Shown here piece by piece: positions 7,507 through 16,261 of a stretch of 27,772 nt of DNA; within the stretch, counting starts at the first letter, position 1, and each line of letters begins with the position of its first letter. A program made the position numbers and the translations under genes. The notes under the pieces were generated by a model. The model ran no database searches, had not been told where the DNA came from, and worked only from the letters and a program-made list of their open reading frames with translations. The stretch is from Bacteroidota bacterium. GTDB taxonomy: Bacteria; Bacteroidota; Ignavibacteria; Ignavibacteriales; Ignavibacteriaceae. Where the stretch lies: positions 1-27,772 of the forward strand of contig JAEXTA010000005.1 of the NCBI GenBank assembly GCA_023453665.1, in the 5' to 3' direction.

Positions 7507-7540
7507 GAGTCCAATTTGGGCGCTTTTTTCGGGCGGACTC
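7507..7540 (+). promoter_or_regulatory. Conserved leader hairpin before the 237-aa gene, copy 1
   Basis: CGGTCGG at 7499-7505 precedes a stem GAGTCC (7507-7512) / GGACTC (7535-7540) with a GGGCG-rich, T6-containing loop. The stem end is 44 nt before the ATG. It is not followed by a T run, so it is not a terminator. Copy 2 (26779-26808) keeps the structure with a compensatory base-pair change, which supports an RNA structure in the 5' untranslated region. Confidence 0.72.
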
Positions 7541-7572
7541 TTCTAAAATAAACCCATTTAATAATTTATTTC

Positions 7573-7578
7573 AGGAGG
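7573..7578 (+). promoter_or_regulatory. Consensus ribosome binding site AGGAGG
   Basis: A perfect AGGAGG with a 5-base spacer precedes the ATG at 7584. The same arrangement stands before the paralogue (26841-26846). It fixes the start codon and implies strong translation. Confidence 0.9.
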
Positions 7579-7583
7579 TTATT

Positions 7584-8297
7584 ATGGCTTCTACATCCGA
7601 GAAGTCCTTTGCGCAGCGTTACACAAAAGCGCGTCAGTTGGTTGAGTATCTTACGATGCAGACCACCTACGCACCGGGCAACACTGAACTTGAACCCGGC
7701 GATCTTACCGATCTGTTAGACAGCATCGAAACTGCAAACACTGCGGTTGATGCCAAGTTGAACACTGTTCAAACAGAACGTGATCAGCGGGTTACTCTTG
7801 TTAAAGGTGATACCGGAATTGTTAAACGTGCAATGCAGATCCGTGATTACATTGGTGTTTTGCTGCCGAAGGGGAAGAAGGAAAAGGACTACGACAAAGC
7901 CAAAAAGTTAGTGCAGAAGTTAAGGGGTACACGGCTCACCAAAAAACCACCTGTTCCTGAAGGCGGTACGGAACCAAAAACAAATTCCAATTATGAAGTG
8001 AGTTTCGGTTCTCTGCTCGGTACAGGCAGACAGTTGCTTGAGGTAATAAAAGCTGTACCGGGTTACTCGCCGAGCAATGCAAACTTGACCGTCGTAAACT
8101 TCACCGCGTTCCTTGACAGCATAGATGCAAAGAACTCTGTCGTTGCACAAAAGTATGAAGATTATGATGACGCACTTGAAGCGCGCCTTGCTCTTTACAA
8201 CACGCTTGCAGAGAGGTTAACGAAAATCAAGCTTGCTCTTTCATCACAGTATGGCAAGGATTCAAACGTGTATAAGGATGCGGTGGCTTATATGTAA
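7584..8297 (+). CDS. Array-associated protein of unknown function with duplicated domain, copy 1
   Basis: I do not recognise this 237-aa family. The protein has no signal peptide or membrane helix and appears all-helical. It consists of two homologous halves. Residues about 16-94 and 148-224 share, in order, RQLVE/RQLLE, YAPGN/YSPSN and LLDSI/FLDSI at matching spacing. A strongly basic linker joins them (KGKKEKDYDKAKKLVQKLRG, 97-115, then a proline-rich turn), which could bind nucleic acid. The C-terminus SQYGKDSNVYKDAVAYM is identical in the paralogue at 26852-27565. The gene lies directly behind the 21-bp array and hairpin leader and ends at a terminator. Its GC content looks higher than that of its surroundings. 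Confidence 0.9.
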   Translation: MASTSEKSFAQRYTKARQLVEYLTMQTTYAPGNTELEPGDLTDLLDSIETANTAVDAKLNTVQTERDQRVTLVKGDTGIVKRAMQIRDYIGVLLPKGKKEKDYDKAKKLVQKLRGTRLTKKPPVPEGGTEPKTNSNYEVSFGSLLGTGRQLLEVIKAVPGYSPSNANLTVVNFTAFLDSIDAKNSVVAQKYEDYDDALEARLALYNTLAERLTKIKLALSSQYGKDSNVYKDAVAYM

Positions 8298-8386
8298 GAT
8301 GTCAAATGTGAAATGTCAAATGGAAGAAACCCGCTCTTGTTAGCGGGTTTTTTATTAATAAAAATAAATATGTTTTTTGTGTTGAC
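8295..8386 (+). repeat. Near-identical 3' flank of the cassette, copy 1
   Basis: From the stop codon onward 92 bases match 27563-27653 with only two differences (one deleted G and one T/G change in the terminator loop region). The coding regions upstream are clearly more diverged. The flank includes a small direct repeat of ATGTCAAATG and the terminator. It marks the right edge of the duplicated cassette. Confidence 0.9.
8327..8353 (+). terminator. Rho-independent terminator of the 237-aa gene, copy 1
   Basis: AAACCCGCT (8327-8335) pairs with AGCGGGTTT (8342-8350) around a 6-base loop, and a T run follows. Confidence 0.92.
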
Positions 8387-8530
8387 GAGAAATCTTTATA
8401 GTATTAAGTTACTACTGTAATTATAAACAACGGGGTAAATATGGCAGAAACAATTACCGGTAGTTCAGTTTATTTTCCTACCTTAGTCTATTTTCGGATA
8501 AGCTCCCTATTATAAAGGTTTATCTTTTCT

Positions 8531-9964
8531 ATGAAGACAAGATCATTTATACTTTTATTATTTATAATACTTGAATCAATTCATCTTTACTCACAGGAAG
8601 ACTGGACACAACCCGTATTGGTGAGCCAATCAGGAAGAAGAATTGACAACTATTCTGTGGCGCTCGATAACAACGGTGCGGTGTACGTAGTGTGGGAAGT
8701 AAGATATAATTCATCAAATCATCTGCTCTCGCAAATATTTTTAAGAAAATCTACAGATGGAATAACCTGGGGACCAATAACGGCGGTAACGGATACCGGA
8801 GGTATGTACTGGGAACCCCAGGTAGCAGTTGACTCACGAGGGTATATACACGTATCGTACTTTAGTTATCTGCACTACGAAACCTTTTACACATATTATG
8901 ATGGCGTGAGCTGGTCAGAACCGGTATCTATATTTACTGTTTACACACAGGATGCGAGGATATTGATAGATAAAAATGATGTTATACATTTTATCTGGGC
9001 ACAATGGCTTACAATAAGCAGGGTATATCACAGAACAATAACAAATGGAATATGGTCAGAAGCTGAGGCAGTATCAGACACAACTATAAGTTCAGGCGGA
9101 ATAGAAGCAATACTTGATGAAGAAAACAATATTCACACAGTTTTTATGTCAACAGTAAATCCGCAGCACAGCTATGATATTTATTATAGAAAAAAGGAGA
9201 ATGATGTATGGCTGCCAATAGAAAGAATTAATTATGATACCGTAACTTCATCGTTACCTCAGGTTAGTCTTAAAGGAGGGGAACCGATTGTTGTGTGGAA
9301 ACAGTTTATACCTGACACAAATGAAGTGATTGAAAGAATTTATTGGAGCAGAAAGGAAGGAAGAGTTTGGAGTTTGCCTAAACCCGTTAGTGATCTTACG
9401 CGTTCTTGGAATCCCAATATATGTACCGATGTAGAAAATTTTATTCATCTGGTGTGGAATCAATATTTTTACTTTACCAGTTATGATTATTTATATTATT
9501 CAATATACACGATAAATTGGAGCACACCTCAGTTATTAGATTTTGGGTTTAACAATGAACTTGCCTTGCCTTTTATCAAGGCTTATAATAAAACATTATT
9601 TTTAACATTCTTAAGAATCAAAAGTACATTTCCATATAATATTGAAATCTATCTTACAACAAAATCTATCCTTTCTGACATTACAGAATTAGAACAAGAG
9701 GAAGTTAATAACACATTGAACATTTACCCCAATCCATTTAATTCAGAAACGAATATAAATTATAGAGTAAACAGAACTGGTAAAGTAAGTTTAATGATTT
9801 ATGATATACTTGGAAGAGTTGTTAAAGTATATGACTATGAAGAACAATCACCCGGCAATTATGAAATAAAATTCAATGCATCAGAACATTCATCGGGTAT
9901 ATATGTTTGTCTGCTAAAAACAGGAAACGAATTTTATGTTAAAAAATTATTACTGACAAAATAG
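8531..9964 (+). CDS. Exported BNR/sialidase-type beta-propeller protein with type IX sorting domain
   Basis: 477-aa exported protein. An N-terminal signal peptide (KTRSFILLLFIILESIHLYSQ, cleavage near residue 21) leads into about six repeats of the sialidase/BNR kind. A clear Asp-box STDGITW lies at 74-80, followed by the related WSEPVSI, WSEAEAVSD, WSLPKPVSD and WSTPQLLD turns. From about residue 390 comes a type IX secretion C-terminal domain (LNIYPNPFNSETN ... YDILGRVVKVY ... SSGIYVCLLKTG). It is therefore probably on the cell surface or released. No sialidase catalytic residues are evident, so a ligand-binding propeller is more likely than an enzyme. It stands 233 bases after the array cassette; no strong Shine-Dalgarno sequence is visible. 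Confidence 0.82.
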   Translation: MKTRSFILLLFIILESIHLYSQEDWTQPVLVSQSGRRIDNYSVALDNNGAVYVVWEVRYNSSNHLLSQIFLRKSTDGITWGPITAVTDTGGMYWEPQVAVDSRGYIHVSYFSYLHYETFYTYYDGVSWSEPVSIFTVYTQDARILIDKNDVIHFIWAQWLTISRVYHRTITNGIWSEAEAVSDTTISSGGIEAILDEENNIHTVFMSTVNPQHSYDIYYRKKENDVWLPIERINYDTVTSSLPQVSLKGGEPIVVWKQFIPDTNEVIERIYWSRKEGRVWSLPKPVSDLTRSWNPNICTDVENFIHLVWNQYFYFTSYDYLYYSIYTINWSTPQLLDFGFNNELALPFIKAYNKTLFLTFLRIKSTFPYNIEIYLTTKSILSDITELEQEEVNNTLNIYPNPFNSETNINYRVNRTGKVSLMIYDILGRVVKVYDYEEQSPGNYEIKFNASEHSSGIYVCLLKTGNEFYVKKLLLTK

Positions 9965-10080
9965 GAGGCAATGGAATTTAAATCATAATATCAAAACCAG
10001 AATTACTTAGCTGCCGGATTTTTATCCGAGTTCAATAAAAAAATTCATTAAACATATTAATAAAATTACGGGGTTACAAA

Positions 10081-11611
10081 ATGAAAAAAATCTGGCTATC
10101 ATTAGTATTATTTCTGTTCCTTTCCTTTCAATCATCAGCCCAAAACTACTATGCTGTTATAATTTCAGGGTATGAAGTAAATGATAAAACACCTTCTGAC
10201 GAAAATTCTTTCTGGAATGATGCTTTCATTATGAATGAATTTTTTAATTAGTAAAGGGTTAGATAAAGAACAAATTTTCTTCCTTTATGGTTTTGGTGAT
10301 GATATAGCATTAGAACAATATAATCCAAGATACCAACCTCTACAGGGTAAAATTACTGATTTTGCAGCAACGAGCTCAAATGTTCAGAATATATTTAACT
10401 GGATGACAAACGGCTCAAACCCAGAAATACCACAATTACAATACAATGATGTACTGATTGTACTCGTACTGGGTCACGGTGATGGTCAATCCTATTCATC
10501 ATATATTGAACTTATGGATGGATATATGTTTGATACTGAGTTTGCCCCTTTAGTCAAGCAGGTTCCGTGTAAAAAAAGAATCGTACTTATGGGAAACTGC
10601 AAGAGTGGTGGTTTTATAGATAATTTTCAGGACTTAAATTCTGTTTTTGCATCTGCTTCCCGTTATGATATTGACGCGTCTTTTTGTGATAATGTTTTGC
10701 CGGATGCCGGTGATGCGGAAGAGAATTATGTTTGGTTGCCTATTCCACCAATAGAGGTTTCATCGCATTTGGAATTTTTCTACCATATGTTCAACGCAAT
10801 GAGAAAAAGTACAGTTGATTTTTATAATACAGTCACTTCAGATATAGATTTAAATGGCGGCGTTTCGATAACAGAAATGTTTAACTGGGATGCTAATCAT
10901 AATTCCAGATTCGATTATCCTCAATACTATCATCCATATAACCTGGGTAATCATACATATTTAGACCCAAATTTCGATCGTCGTTGGGAAAACACATTAG
11001 TATTAACAGTTAGTTCTGGTAATCATCCAAAACTTGTTTGGGGTAATAACCCTGATGTAACACCAATTAAATTTAAAATTTACCGTGGTGTGACAAATAA
11101 CACAGTACCACCACCGGTTCCGCAATACTGTTTAATTGATAGTGTATCCAACTCAACTTTCTTTTACGAAGATTTATCGGTTAGTACTGGGGGACCATTG
11201 TTGTATCATTATTATGTGACAACGGTTTATAATGATCAACGATCAAACATTTATGAATCGCTGCCATCCAACACTGCCCGTATTTCAGGTGGATTATTCA
11301 AAACCGGAGACACTAATACCGAGAAGGATCAATTATCATTTTCACTTAATAATAACTATCCTAACCCATTCAATCCATCAACAATTATTAGTTATTCAGT
11401 TCCTGAGAAATCAGCCATTCAGTTGAAAGTATATGACATACTTGGAAGAGAAATTCAGGAACTTGTAAACGAAGTACAAGAAGCGGGTGAACACAACATT
11501 CAATTCAATGCTGAATCATTAAGCAGTGGGGTTTATATTTACTCATTAACGGTAAGTAATGGTAACAGTATTCTTTTCAGAGAATCAAAACAAATGATTA
11601 TGATGAAGTAA
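10081..11611 (+). CDS. Exported C13/caspase-fold peptidase with type IX sorting domain, frameshifted
   Basis: Two frames together encode one protein of about 509 aa. Frame 1 starts at ATG 10081 with a signal peptide (KKIWLSLVLFLFLSFQSSAQ) and the fold's first strand YYAVIISGYE, and stops at 10252. The frame from 10235 continues exactly where it ends. Removing one T from the T6 run at 10240-10245 rejoins them (MNEFLISKGLDKEQ). The catalytic His is in VLVLGHGDG (about residue 132 after repair) and the Cys in VLMGNCKSGGF (about 173), as in clan CD peptidases of the C13 type. An FN3-like region follows, then a C-terminal sorting domain NNYPNPFNPSTII. The break may be real decay, slippage or an assembly error. 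Confidence 0.75.
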
Positions 11612-11635
11612 GTGATTGAGAAAAAATTAGAAATG

Positions 11636-11665
11636 AAAAAACCCGCTCTTGCGAGCGGGTTTTTT
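11636..11665 (+). terminator. Rho-independent terminator after the C13-like peptidase
   Basis: CCCGCTC (11642-11648) pairs with GAGCGGG (11653-11659) around a TTGC loop, extended by flanking A and T runs. It is nearly the same hairpin as those behind the two 237-aa genes. Confidence 0.92.
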
Positions 11666-12038
11666 GTTGTTTGTATTCTGCAAAATTAAACGCCACATCT
11701 GTTTATTTATTCATCAGTTTAACCACTTATTTTCCGTTGTTTAAAAATTTTTCTCCAACGTCTATAAACTTAAAAATTACCCCTCCGATAATATCAACAG
11801 TGAATTCTTTACATAATCTCCGGCTGCCTCTTTTAATGATTGATTAATTGTAGAAAAGAGCTGGCAGTAAACGTTCTGATGCTGAAATATTGTTGGGGCA
11901 GGAGATTACCAGCACAAAAAAGACAAATCGAAAAGTAAGTGGGTAAGATGATCATTCTCGGGTGGTTGCTTATTCGTTTATGTCTGACCGGACCAAAAGG
12001 TAAAGATGTTTTTTAAATAAATAATTATTGGTGGAAAA
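11666..12038. other. Intergenic region before the second chemoreceptor
   Basis: About 370 AT-rich bases without a convincing gene, RNA or repeat. It must contain the promoter of the 12-19 kb sensory operon. A purine stretch GGTGG lies just before the ATG at 12039. Confidence 0.5.
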
Positions 12039-14150
12039 ATGAAAATAAAAAAATTCAAAGACTGGTCAATGTTCTATAAGGTATTTACCCTTGTACTTCT
12101 CAGTGCCATTCCAATCGCGCTGCTTATTGTGTTTTATATCCTGCCCACTATGAAATTCCATTTGCTGGAGGAAAAAGAACTTGCAACCAAAAACGTTGTA
12201 CAGGTAGGATTTATTACTGCGCAGAACTATTATGAAAAAAGCCAGAGCGGCGAGCTTAGTGTTGATGATGCTAAAAAGCTTGCTCTCGAGGAATTAAAAA
12301 CTCTTCGTTACTCAGATGGTGAATACTTTTGGGTTAATGACTATGAATACAATATGGTTATGCACCCGATCAAACCTCAGCTTGATGGCAAGGATATGTC
12401 AGACTTTAAAGATCCGGAAGGAATGTTCATCTTCAAAGAATTTGTAGATGTAGCAAAAGCAAATCCCGACGGTGGTCTTGTTAAATATATGTGGCCGCGA
12501 CCGGGAAGTGAAATTCCCGTACAAAAATTTGCTTATGTATTTCCTCTTAAAGGCTGGAACTGGGTTATAGGCAGCGGTATTTATGTAGATGATGTTGAAG
12601 AAGAATATGCGGAGATAAGAAACCAGATATTCATTGCATTGTTTTTAATACTCGGAGTAGTTTTAACCTTAACATTCTTCTTTGCACGCTGGCTTGTTAA
12701 ACCGATATTAAAACTGAAAGAAGCAGCTAACAGAGTTGCTGTAGGAGATGCAGATTTTTCTATAAACGCACAAACAAAAGATGAAATCGGTGATCTTGAA
12801 AATTCTTTCGGGCTTATGCTGCAGAATATTAAAGAGCAGGCTGAAGCTGTGAATAATATTTCAAATGGTAACGTTAACACTGTTGTCAAACCAAAATCCG
12901 ACAAAGATATTTTATCTCTCAGCCTTATCAAAGTAATAGACATTTTAAAAAATCTTACCGGTGATTTGAAGAACCTTACAACATCAGCATTAAACGGAGA
13001 CCTGAAGGTACGTGCTGATGAATCAAAATATAAAGGTGGTTATGCTGATATAGTTGCCGGAGTAAACAAAACTCTTGATGCAGTTATCATCCCGATAAAA
13101 GATGGCACAAGTGTTCTTGAAAAAATGTCTCACGGTGACTTAACCGTAAGAGTTACTGCTGACTATAAAGGTGATCACCAGATAATCAAGAACAGTATTA
13201 ATACTTTAGGTGAATCACTTTCTACTGCGTTAACAGAAGTTAATGAAGCCGTTCAGGCAACAGCCAGTGCATCAAATGAAATTTCATCATCAACAGAAGA
13301 AATGGCTGCAGGTGCTCAGGAACAATCTGCTCAGGCTGGTGAAGTTGCATCTGCTGTGGAACAAATGACAAAGACTATTCTTGAAACTACAAAGAACGCT
13401 TCCTCTGCTTCTGAAGCAAGCAAGAATGCAGGTCTCATTGCTAAAGAAGGCGGCTCTGTTGTTAAACAAACTATCGATGGTATTAACCGTATTGCTGATG
13501 TTGTTAAACAATCTGCCGATACTGTTCAACAACTTGGTAAAAGCAGTGACCAGATCGGTGAGATAATACAGGTCATTGATGACATAGCTGACCAGACAAA
13601 TCTTCTCGCTCTCAACGCTGCTATTGAAGCGGCAAGAGCCGGTGAACAAGGAAGAGGTTTTGCTGTTGTGGCTGATGAAGTTAGAAAACTTGCTGAACGT
13701 ACTACCAAAGCAACTAAAGAAATTGCACTGATGATCAAACAGATTCAGAAGGACACACAGGGTGCTGTGGAATCTATGAACCAGGGAACACTTGAAGTTG
13801 AAAAAGGTAAAGAACTTGCTAACAAGGCAGGTGACTCACTTAAACAGATTATCACCGGTGCTGAAAGTGTTGTGGATATTGTATCGCAGGTTGCTGCTGC
13901 TAGTGAAGAGCAGTCATCTGCTGCTGAACAGATAAGCAAGAACATTGAATCTATAAACGCTGTTACACAGGAAAGTGCTCAGGGTGTACAGCAGATTGCA
14001 AGAGCGGCTGAAGACCTCAACAGACTTACTAACAATCTTGAAGAACTTGTTTCGAGGTTTAAGATATCTGATGATCAGAAGAACTTTATTTCTGCAAATC
14101 AGAAAAGTAATCTTGCCGTTAGAAAGAATGGAAAAATTATTCATAGTTGA
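12039..14150 (+). CDS. Methyl-accepting chemotaxis protein with single Cache sensor
   Basis: Complete 703-aa chemoreceptor. Transmembrane helix 12-35, then a periplasmic single Cache (sCache_2-type) sensor at about 45-190 with EYFWVNDYEYNMVMHP and GWNWVIGSGIYVDDVE. The second helix is at 197-216 and HAMP at about 217-268. Further HAMP-like units (GDLKVRA, GDLTVRV) reach about 390, and the signalling domain runs to about 680. Its hairpin tip has the conserved AAR at R533. sCache receptors usually detect small carboxylates or other small molecules; the ligand cannot be told here. The tail SNLAVRKNGKIIHS is shared with the other receptors. A CheW gene, a porin gene and another receptor follow. 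Confidence 0.95.
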   Translation: MKIKKFKDWSMFYKVFTLVLLSAIPIALLIVFYILPTMKFHLLEEKELATKNVVQVGFITAQNYYEKSQSGELSVDDAKKLALEELKTLRYSDGEYFWVNDYEYNMVMHPIKPQLDGKDMSDFKDPEGMFIFKEFVDVAKANPDGGLVKYMWPRPGSEIPVQKFAYVFPLKGWNWVIGSGIYVDDVEEEYAEIRNQIFIALFLILGVVLTLTFFFARWLVKPILKLKEAANRVAVGDADFSINAQTKDEIGDLENSFGLMLQNIKEQAEAVNNISNGNVNTVVKPKSDKDILSLSLIKVIDILKNLTGDLKNLTTSALNGDLKVRADESKYKGGYADIVAGVNKTLDAVIIPIKDGTSVLEKMSHGDLTVRVTADYKGDHQIIKNSINTLGESLSTALTEVNEAVQATASASNEISSSTEEMAAGAQEQSAQAGEVASAVEQMTKTILETTKNASSASEASKNAGLIAKEGGSVVKQTIDGINRIADVVKQSADTVQQLGKSSDQIGEIIQVIDDIADQTNLLALNAAIEAARAGEQGRGFAVVADEVRKLAERTTKATKEIALMIKQIQKDTQGAVESMNQGTLEVEKGKELANKAGDSLKQIITGAESVVDIVSQVAAASEEQSSAAEQISKNIESINAVTQESAQGVQQIARAAEDLNRLTNNLEELVSRFKISDDQKNFISANQKSNLAVRKNGKIIHS
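13251..14145 (+). repeat. Long direct repeat (receptor signalling domain), copy 1
   Basis: The 3' part of this receptor gene is nearly identical at the DNA level to 18026-18923 in the third receptor, mostly with scattered silent changes, while the 5' parts are unrelated beyond the shared Cache fold. This indicates recent duplication or gene conversion. Confidence 0.85.
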
Positions 14151-14169
14151 TTGAGTTAACTATTAATTG

Positions 14170-14195
14170 AAGCGGCTTATAACATAATGCCGCTT
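14170..14195 (+). promoter_or_regulatory. Intercistronic hairpin before cheW copy 2
   Basis: AAGCGGC (14170-14176) pairs with GCCGCTT (14189-14195) with a 12-base loop. No T run follows, so it is more likely an RNA processing or stability element than a terminator. The upstream in-frame ATG at 14187 lies inside it, which argues against that start. Confidence 0.6.
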
Positions 14196-14216
14196 CTTCA
14201 TTTAAAGGATAAAAAA

Positions 14217-14714
14217 ATGAAAGAGAATATTACAACAGGTACAAACATAAAAAATGAATCTTCAGAACTTCTTCAGCTTGTAAGCTTTATGATAGGTAAT
14301 GAAGAGTATGCAGTAGATATTCTGTTCGTACAGGAAATTAACAGAATGCTGCAGATAACTAAGGTGCCTAATGCACCTGAGTATGTTGATGGAGTCATCA
14401 ATTTACGCGGACGTGTAATTCCGGTTATTGATCTGAGATATAAACTTGGACTGTCAAAAAAAGAACACAACAAAAACACACGGATAATTGTTGTCGAAGT
14501 AAAAAACAAAACCGTAGGGTTTATTGTTGATGCAGTTAAAGAAGTGATAAGGATTCCGGAAAATATAACTGAAGCGCCGCCGGAAATTGTTTCAGGTTCT
14601 AATACTGAATTCATTAAATCTGTAGGCAAGTTAGAAGACCGGTTACTTATACTTATTGATCTTGAGAAAATGTTATTCGGAACTGAATTACTTGCTGTTG
14701 CAGATGCAGCATAA
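14217..14714 (+). CDS. cheW: Chemotaxis coupling protein CheW, copy 2
   Basis: 165-aa CheW that would join the neighbouring receptors to CheA. Signatures are YAVDILFVQEI, TKVPNAPEYVDGVINLRGRVIPVIDL, and a final ILIDLEKML. It is clearly a paralogue of the protein at 2414-2890, with most differences near the ends. The start at 14217 is chosen because AAAGGA stands in front of it; an in-frame ATG at 14187 sits in a hairpin and lacks such a site. It lies 66 bases after the receptor and 22 before the porin-like gene. Confidence 0.95.
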   Translation: MKENITTGTNIKNESSELLQLVSFMIGNEEYAVDILFVQEINRMLQITKVPNAPEYVDGVINLRGRVIPVIDLRYKLGLSKKEHNKNTRIIVVEVKNKTVGFIVDAVKEVIRIPENITEAPPEIVSGSNTEFIKSVGKLEDRLLILIDLEKMLFGTELLAVADAA

Positions 14715-14736
14715 CGCTAATTACAAGGAGGAAAAA

Positions 14737-16233
14737 ATGAGCAAGAAGATAATTGCATTATTAATACTGATTATAATGTTATTCAATGGCGAAATCATCT
14801 ATTCACAGGATTTTAAAAAGGTGGTTGAAATTGTTGATGAAATGGAAACTTCACTCAAACAAATGATTGCCAAAGAAGAATCCCAGAGACAATCGGAAAT
14901 TTCTTCAATTAAAAATGATATTGAAAAAATAACTCAGCAGATTCAAAATGTCTCAGCGGGTCAGAATAATTCATCCGAGGTTGAGGCTCTTCATAACAGA
15001 ATTCAACTTATTGAAAACCGGCTTAGCGAAAGTAAAACGCCGGATGTTTCAGAACTGACCAGCCAGCTAAATAACCTGATAGCTGAATTAAAAAAAATTA
15101 TTGACACAAGTAAAAATCCTCCTCTTCTGCCTTCAATAAAAGTCGGTTTCCTTGCACAGGTACACGGACAAACATTGCAGGAACAAACAACTGCTGTTCA
15201 GGATGCTGATCCTGATTTTACACAACACTGGCAGAGACAAATTTATGTAAGAAGATTAAGAATAATTCTTGGTGGTGATATTGCGAAGAATACAACATTT
15301 TTCTTTGAGACAGACGCGCCGAATCTTGGTAAAGTAAATTCAGCAGGTGTTAAAGATTCTAAAATCTCAATGTATGTTCAGGATGCACAGATACAACATA
15401 CATTCGCTCCTGAATTAAGTCTAATTGCCGGTTTACAGTTAGTAGGTATTTCACGAAACGGTTTGCAAAGTGCTGCTTCTCTCATGGGATTGGATTACGG
15501 CGCATATCAGTTTGTGATCAACGCACCGCTTGATAATCTTATAGGAAGAGACCTTGGTATAAATCTGCGTGGACATCTGCTCGATGAACGTCTTGAATAC
15601 AGAGCCGGTGTTTTCAGTGGCAGAAATACTAATGCTTACTCGCCGTTAAGATTTACTTCAAGACTTCATTACAATTTTAAAGACAAAGAAAAAGGATTTT
15701 ATTATACAGGAACTACACTCGGTAAAGGAGATATTCTTTCATTCGGTGCCGGAGTGGATATGCAGGGAAGTTACAAAGCATTTTCATTCGATGGTTTTAA
15801 TGATATGCCTTTAGGTGATCTTGGATCAGTTACACTTTCCGCATCAGTTTCTTTTTTAGATGGCGGTGGATCAGATACAGACTCAACAGTTTTTACGGGA
15901 CTTATTCCTAAACAGACAATTATGTTTGCTGAACTCGGTTATTTCTTTAAGGACTATAACCTTCAGCCTTATGTTAAATATGAATCACAAAATGTAAATG
16001 CAGATGTATTAAAACAGGTGAACGCAAATTCATCAAACCTGGCATTAGTAAATAAACTACGTTCAAGTGAAAGAGTTGGCTTTGGACTGAATTATTTTTT
16101 AAGCGGACATAATGCAAGTTTAAAACTCCTCTATGAACTAAATCTCAGGAACAGAGGCGCACTTATACCTAATACATCAGAAAAAGTATCGAATGGAATG
16201 TTAACGCTGCAACTGCAGTATTTTACTTTCTGA
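14737..16233 (+). CDS. Outer-membrane porin-like protein (phosphate-selective porin O/P type)
   Basis: 498-aa protein starting at the ATG behind AAGGAGG; an earlier in-frame ATG at 14656 lies inside cheW and is unlikely. A signal peptide (KKIIALLILIIMLFNGEIIYSQ) is followed by a coiled-coil region of about 100 residues (EMETSLKQMIAKEESQRQ, VEALHNRIQLIENRL). From about residue 130 come alternating amphipathic strands (RRLRIILGGDIAKNTTFFFETD, AELGYFFKDYNLQPYVKYE). They end in LTLQLQYFTF, the aromatic C-terminal residue typical of outer-membrane barrels. The N-terminal coiled coil may trimerise the barrel or span towards peptidoglycan. Its place between cheW and a receptor suggests it admits the compound being sensed. 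Confidence 0.82.
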   Translation: MSKKIIALLILIIMLFNGEIIYSQDFKKVVEIVDEMETSLKQMIAKEESQRQSEISSIKNDIEKITQQIQNVSAGQNNSSEVEALHNRIQLIENRLSESKTPDVSELTSQLNNLIAELKKIIDTSKNPPLLPSIKVGFLAQVHGQTLQEQTTAVQDADPDFTQHWQRQIYVRRLRIILGGDIAKNTTFFFETDAPNLGKVNSAGVKDSKISMYVQDAQIQHTFAPELSLIAGLQLVGISRNGLQSAASLMGLDYGAYQFVINAPLDNLIGRDLGINLRGHLLDERLEYRAGVFSGRNTNAYSPLRFTSRLHYNFKDKEKGFYYTGTTLGKGDILSFGAGVDMQGSYKAFSFDGFNDMPLGDLGSVTLSASVSFLDGGGSDTDSTVFTGLIPKQTIMFAELGYFFKDYNLQPYVKYESQNVNADVLKQVNANSSNLALVNKLRSSERVGFGLNYFLSGHNASLKLLYELNLRNRGALIPNTSEKVSNGMLTLQLQYFTF

Positions 16234-16261
16234 AATTAATATGAACTCGACAGAGGTTACA

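Noticed and set aside
8441..8515. 24-codon ORF (MAETITGSSVYF...)
   Set aside because: Too short, no family, only a weak GGGG-type binding site; likely chance.
10231..10252. Programmed -1 frameshift at TTTTTTA
   Set aside because: The heptamer is in the wrong phase and the needed shift is +1; a one-base indel is the simpler explanation.
11666..12038. Riboswitch before the second receptor gene
   Set aside because: No known conserved riboswitch core could be recognised by eye; some GG-rich pieces are not enough.
14656..14736. Upstream start of the porin-like gene
   Set aside because: It overlaps cheW, while the ATG at 14737 has AAGGAGG and directly opens a signal peptide.
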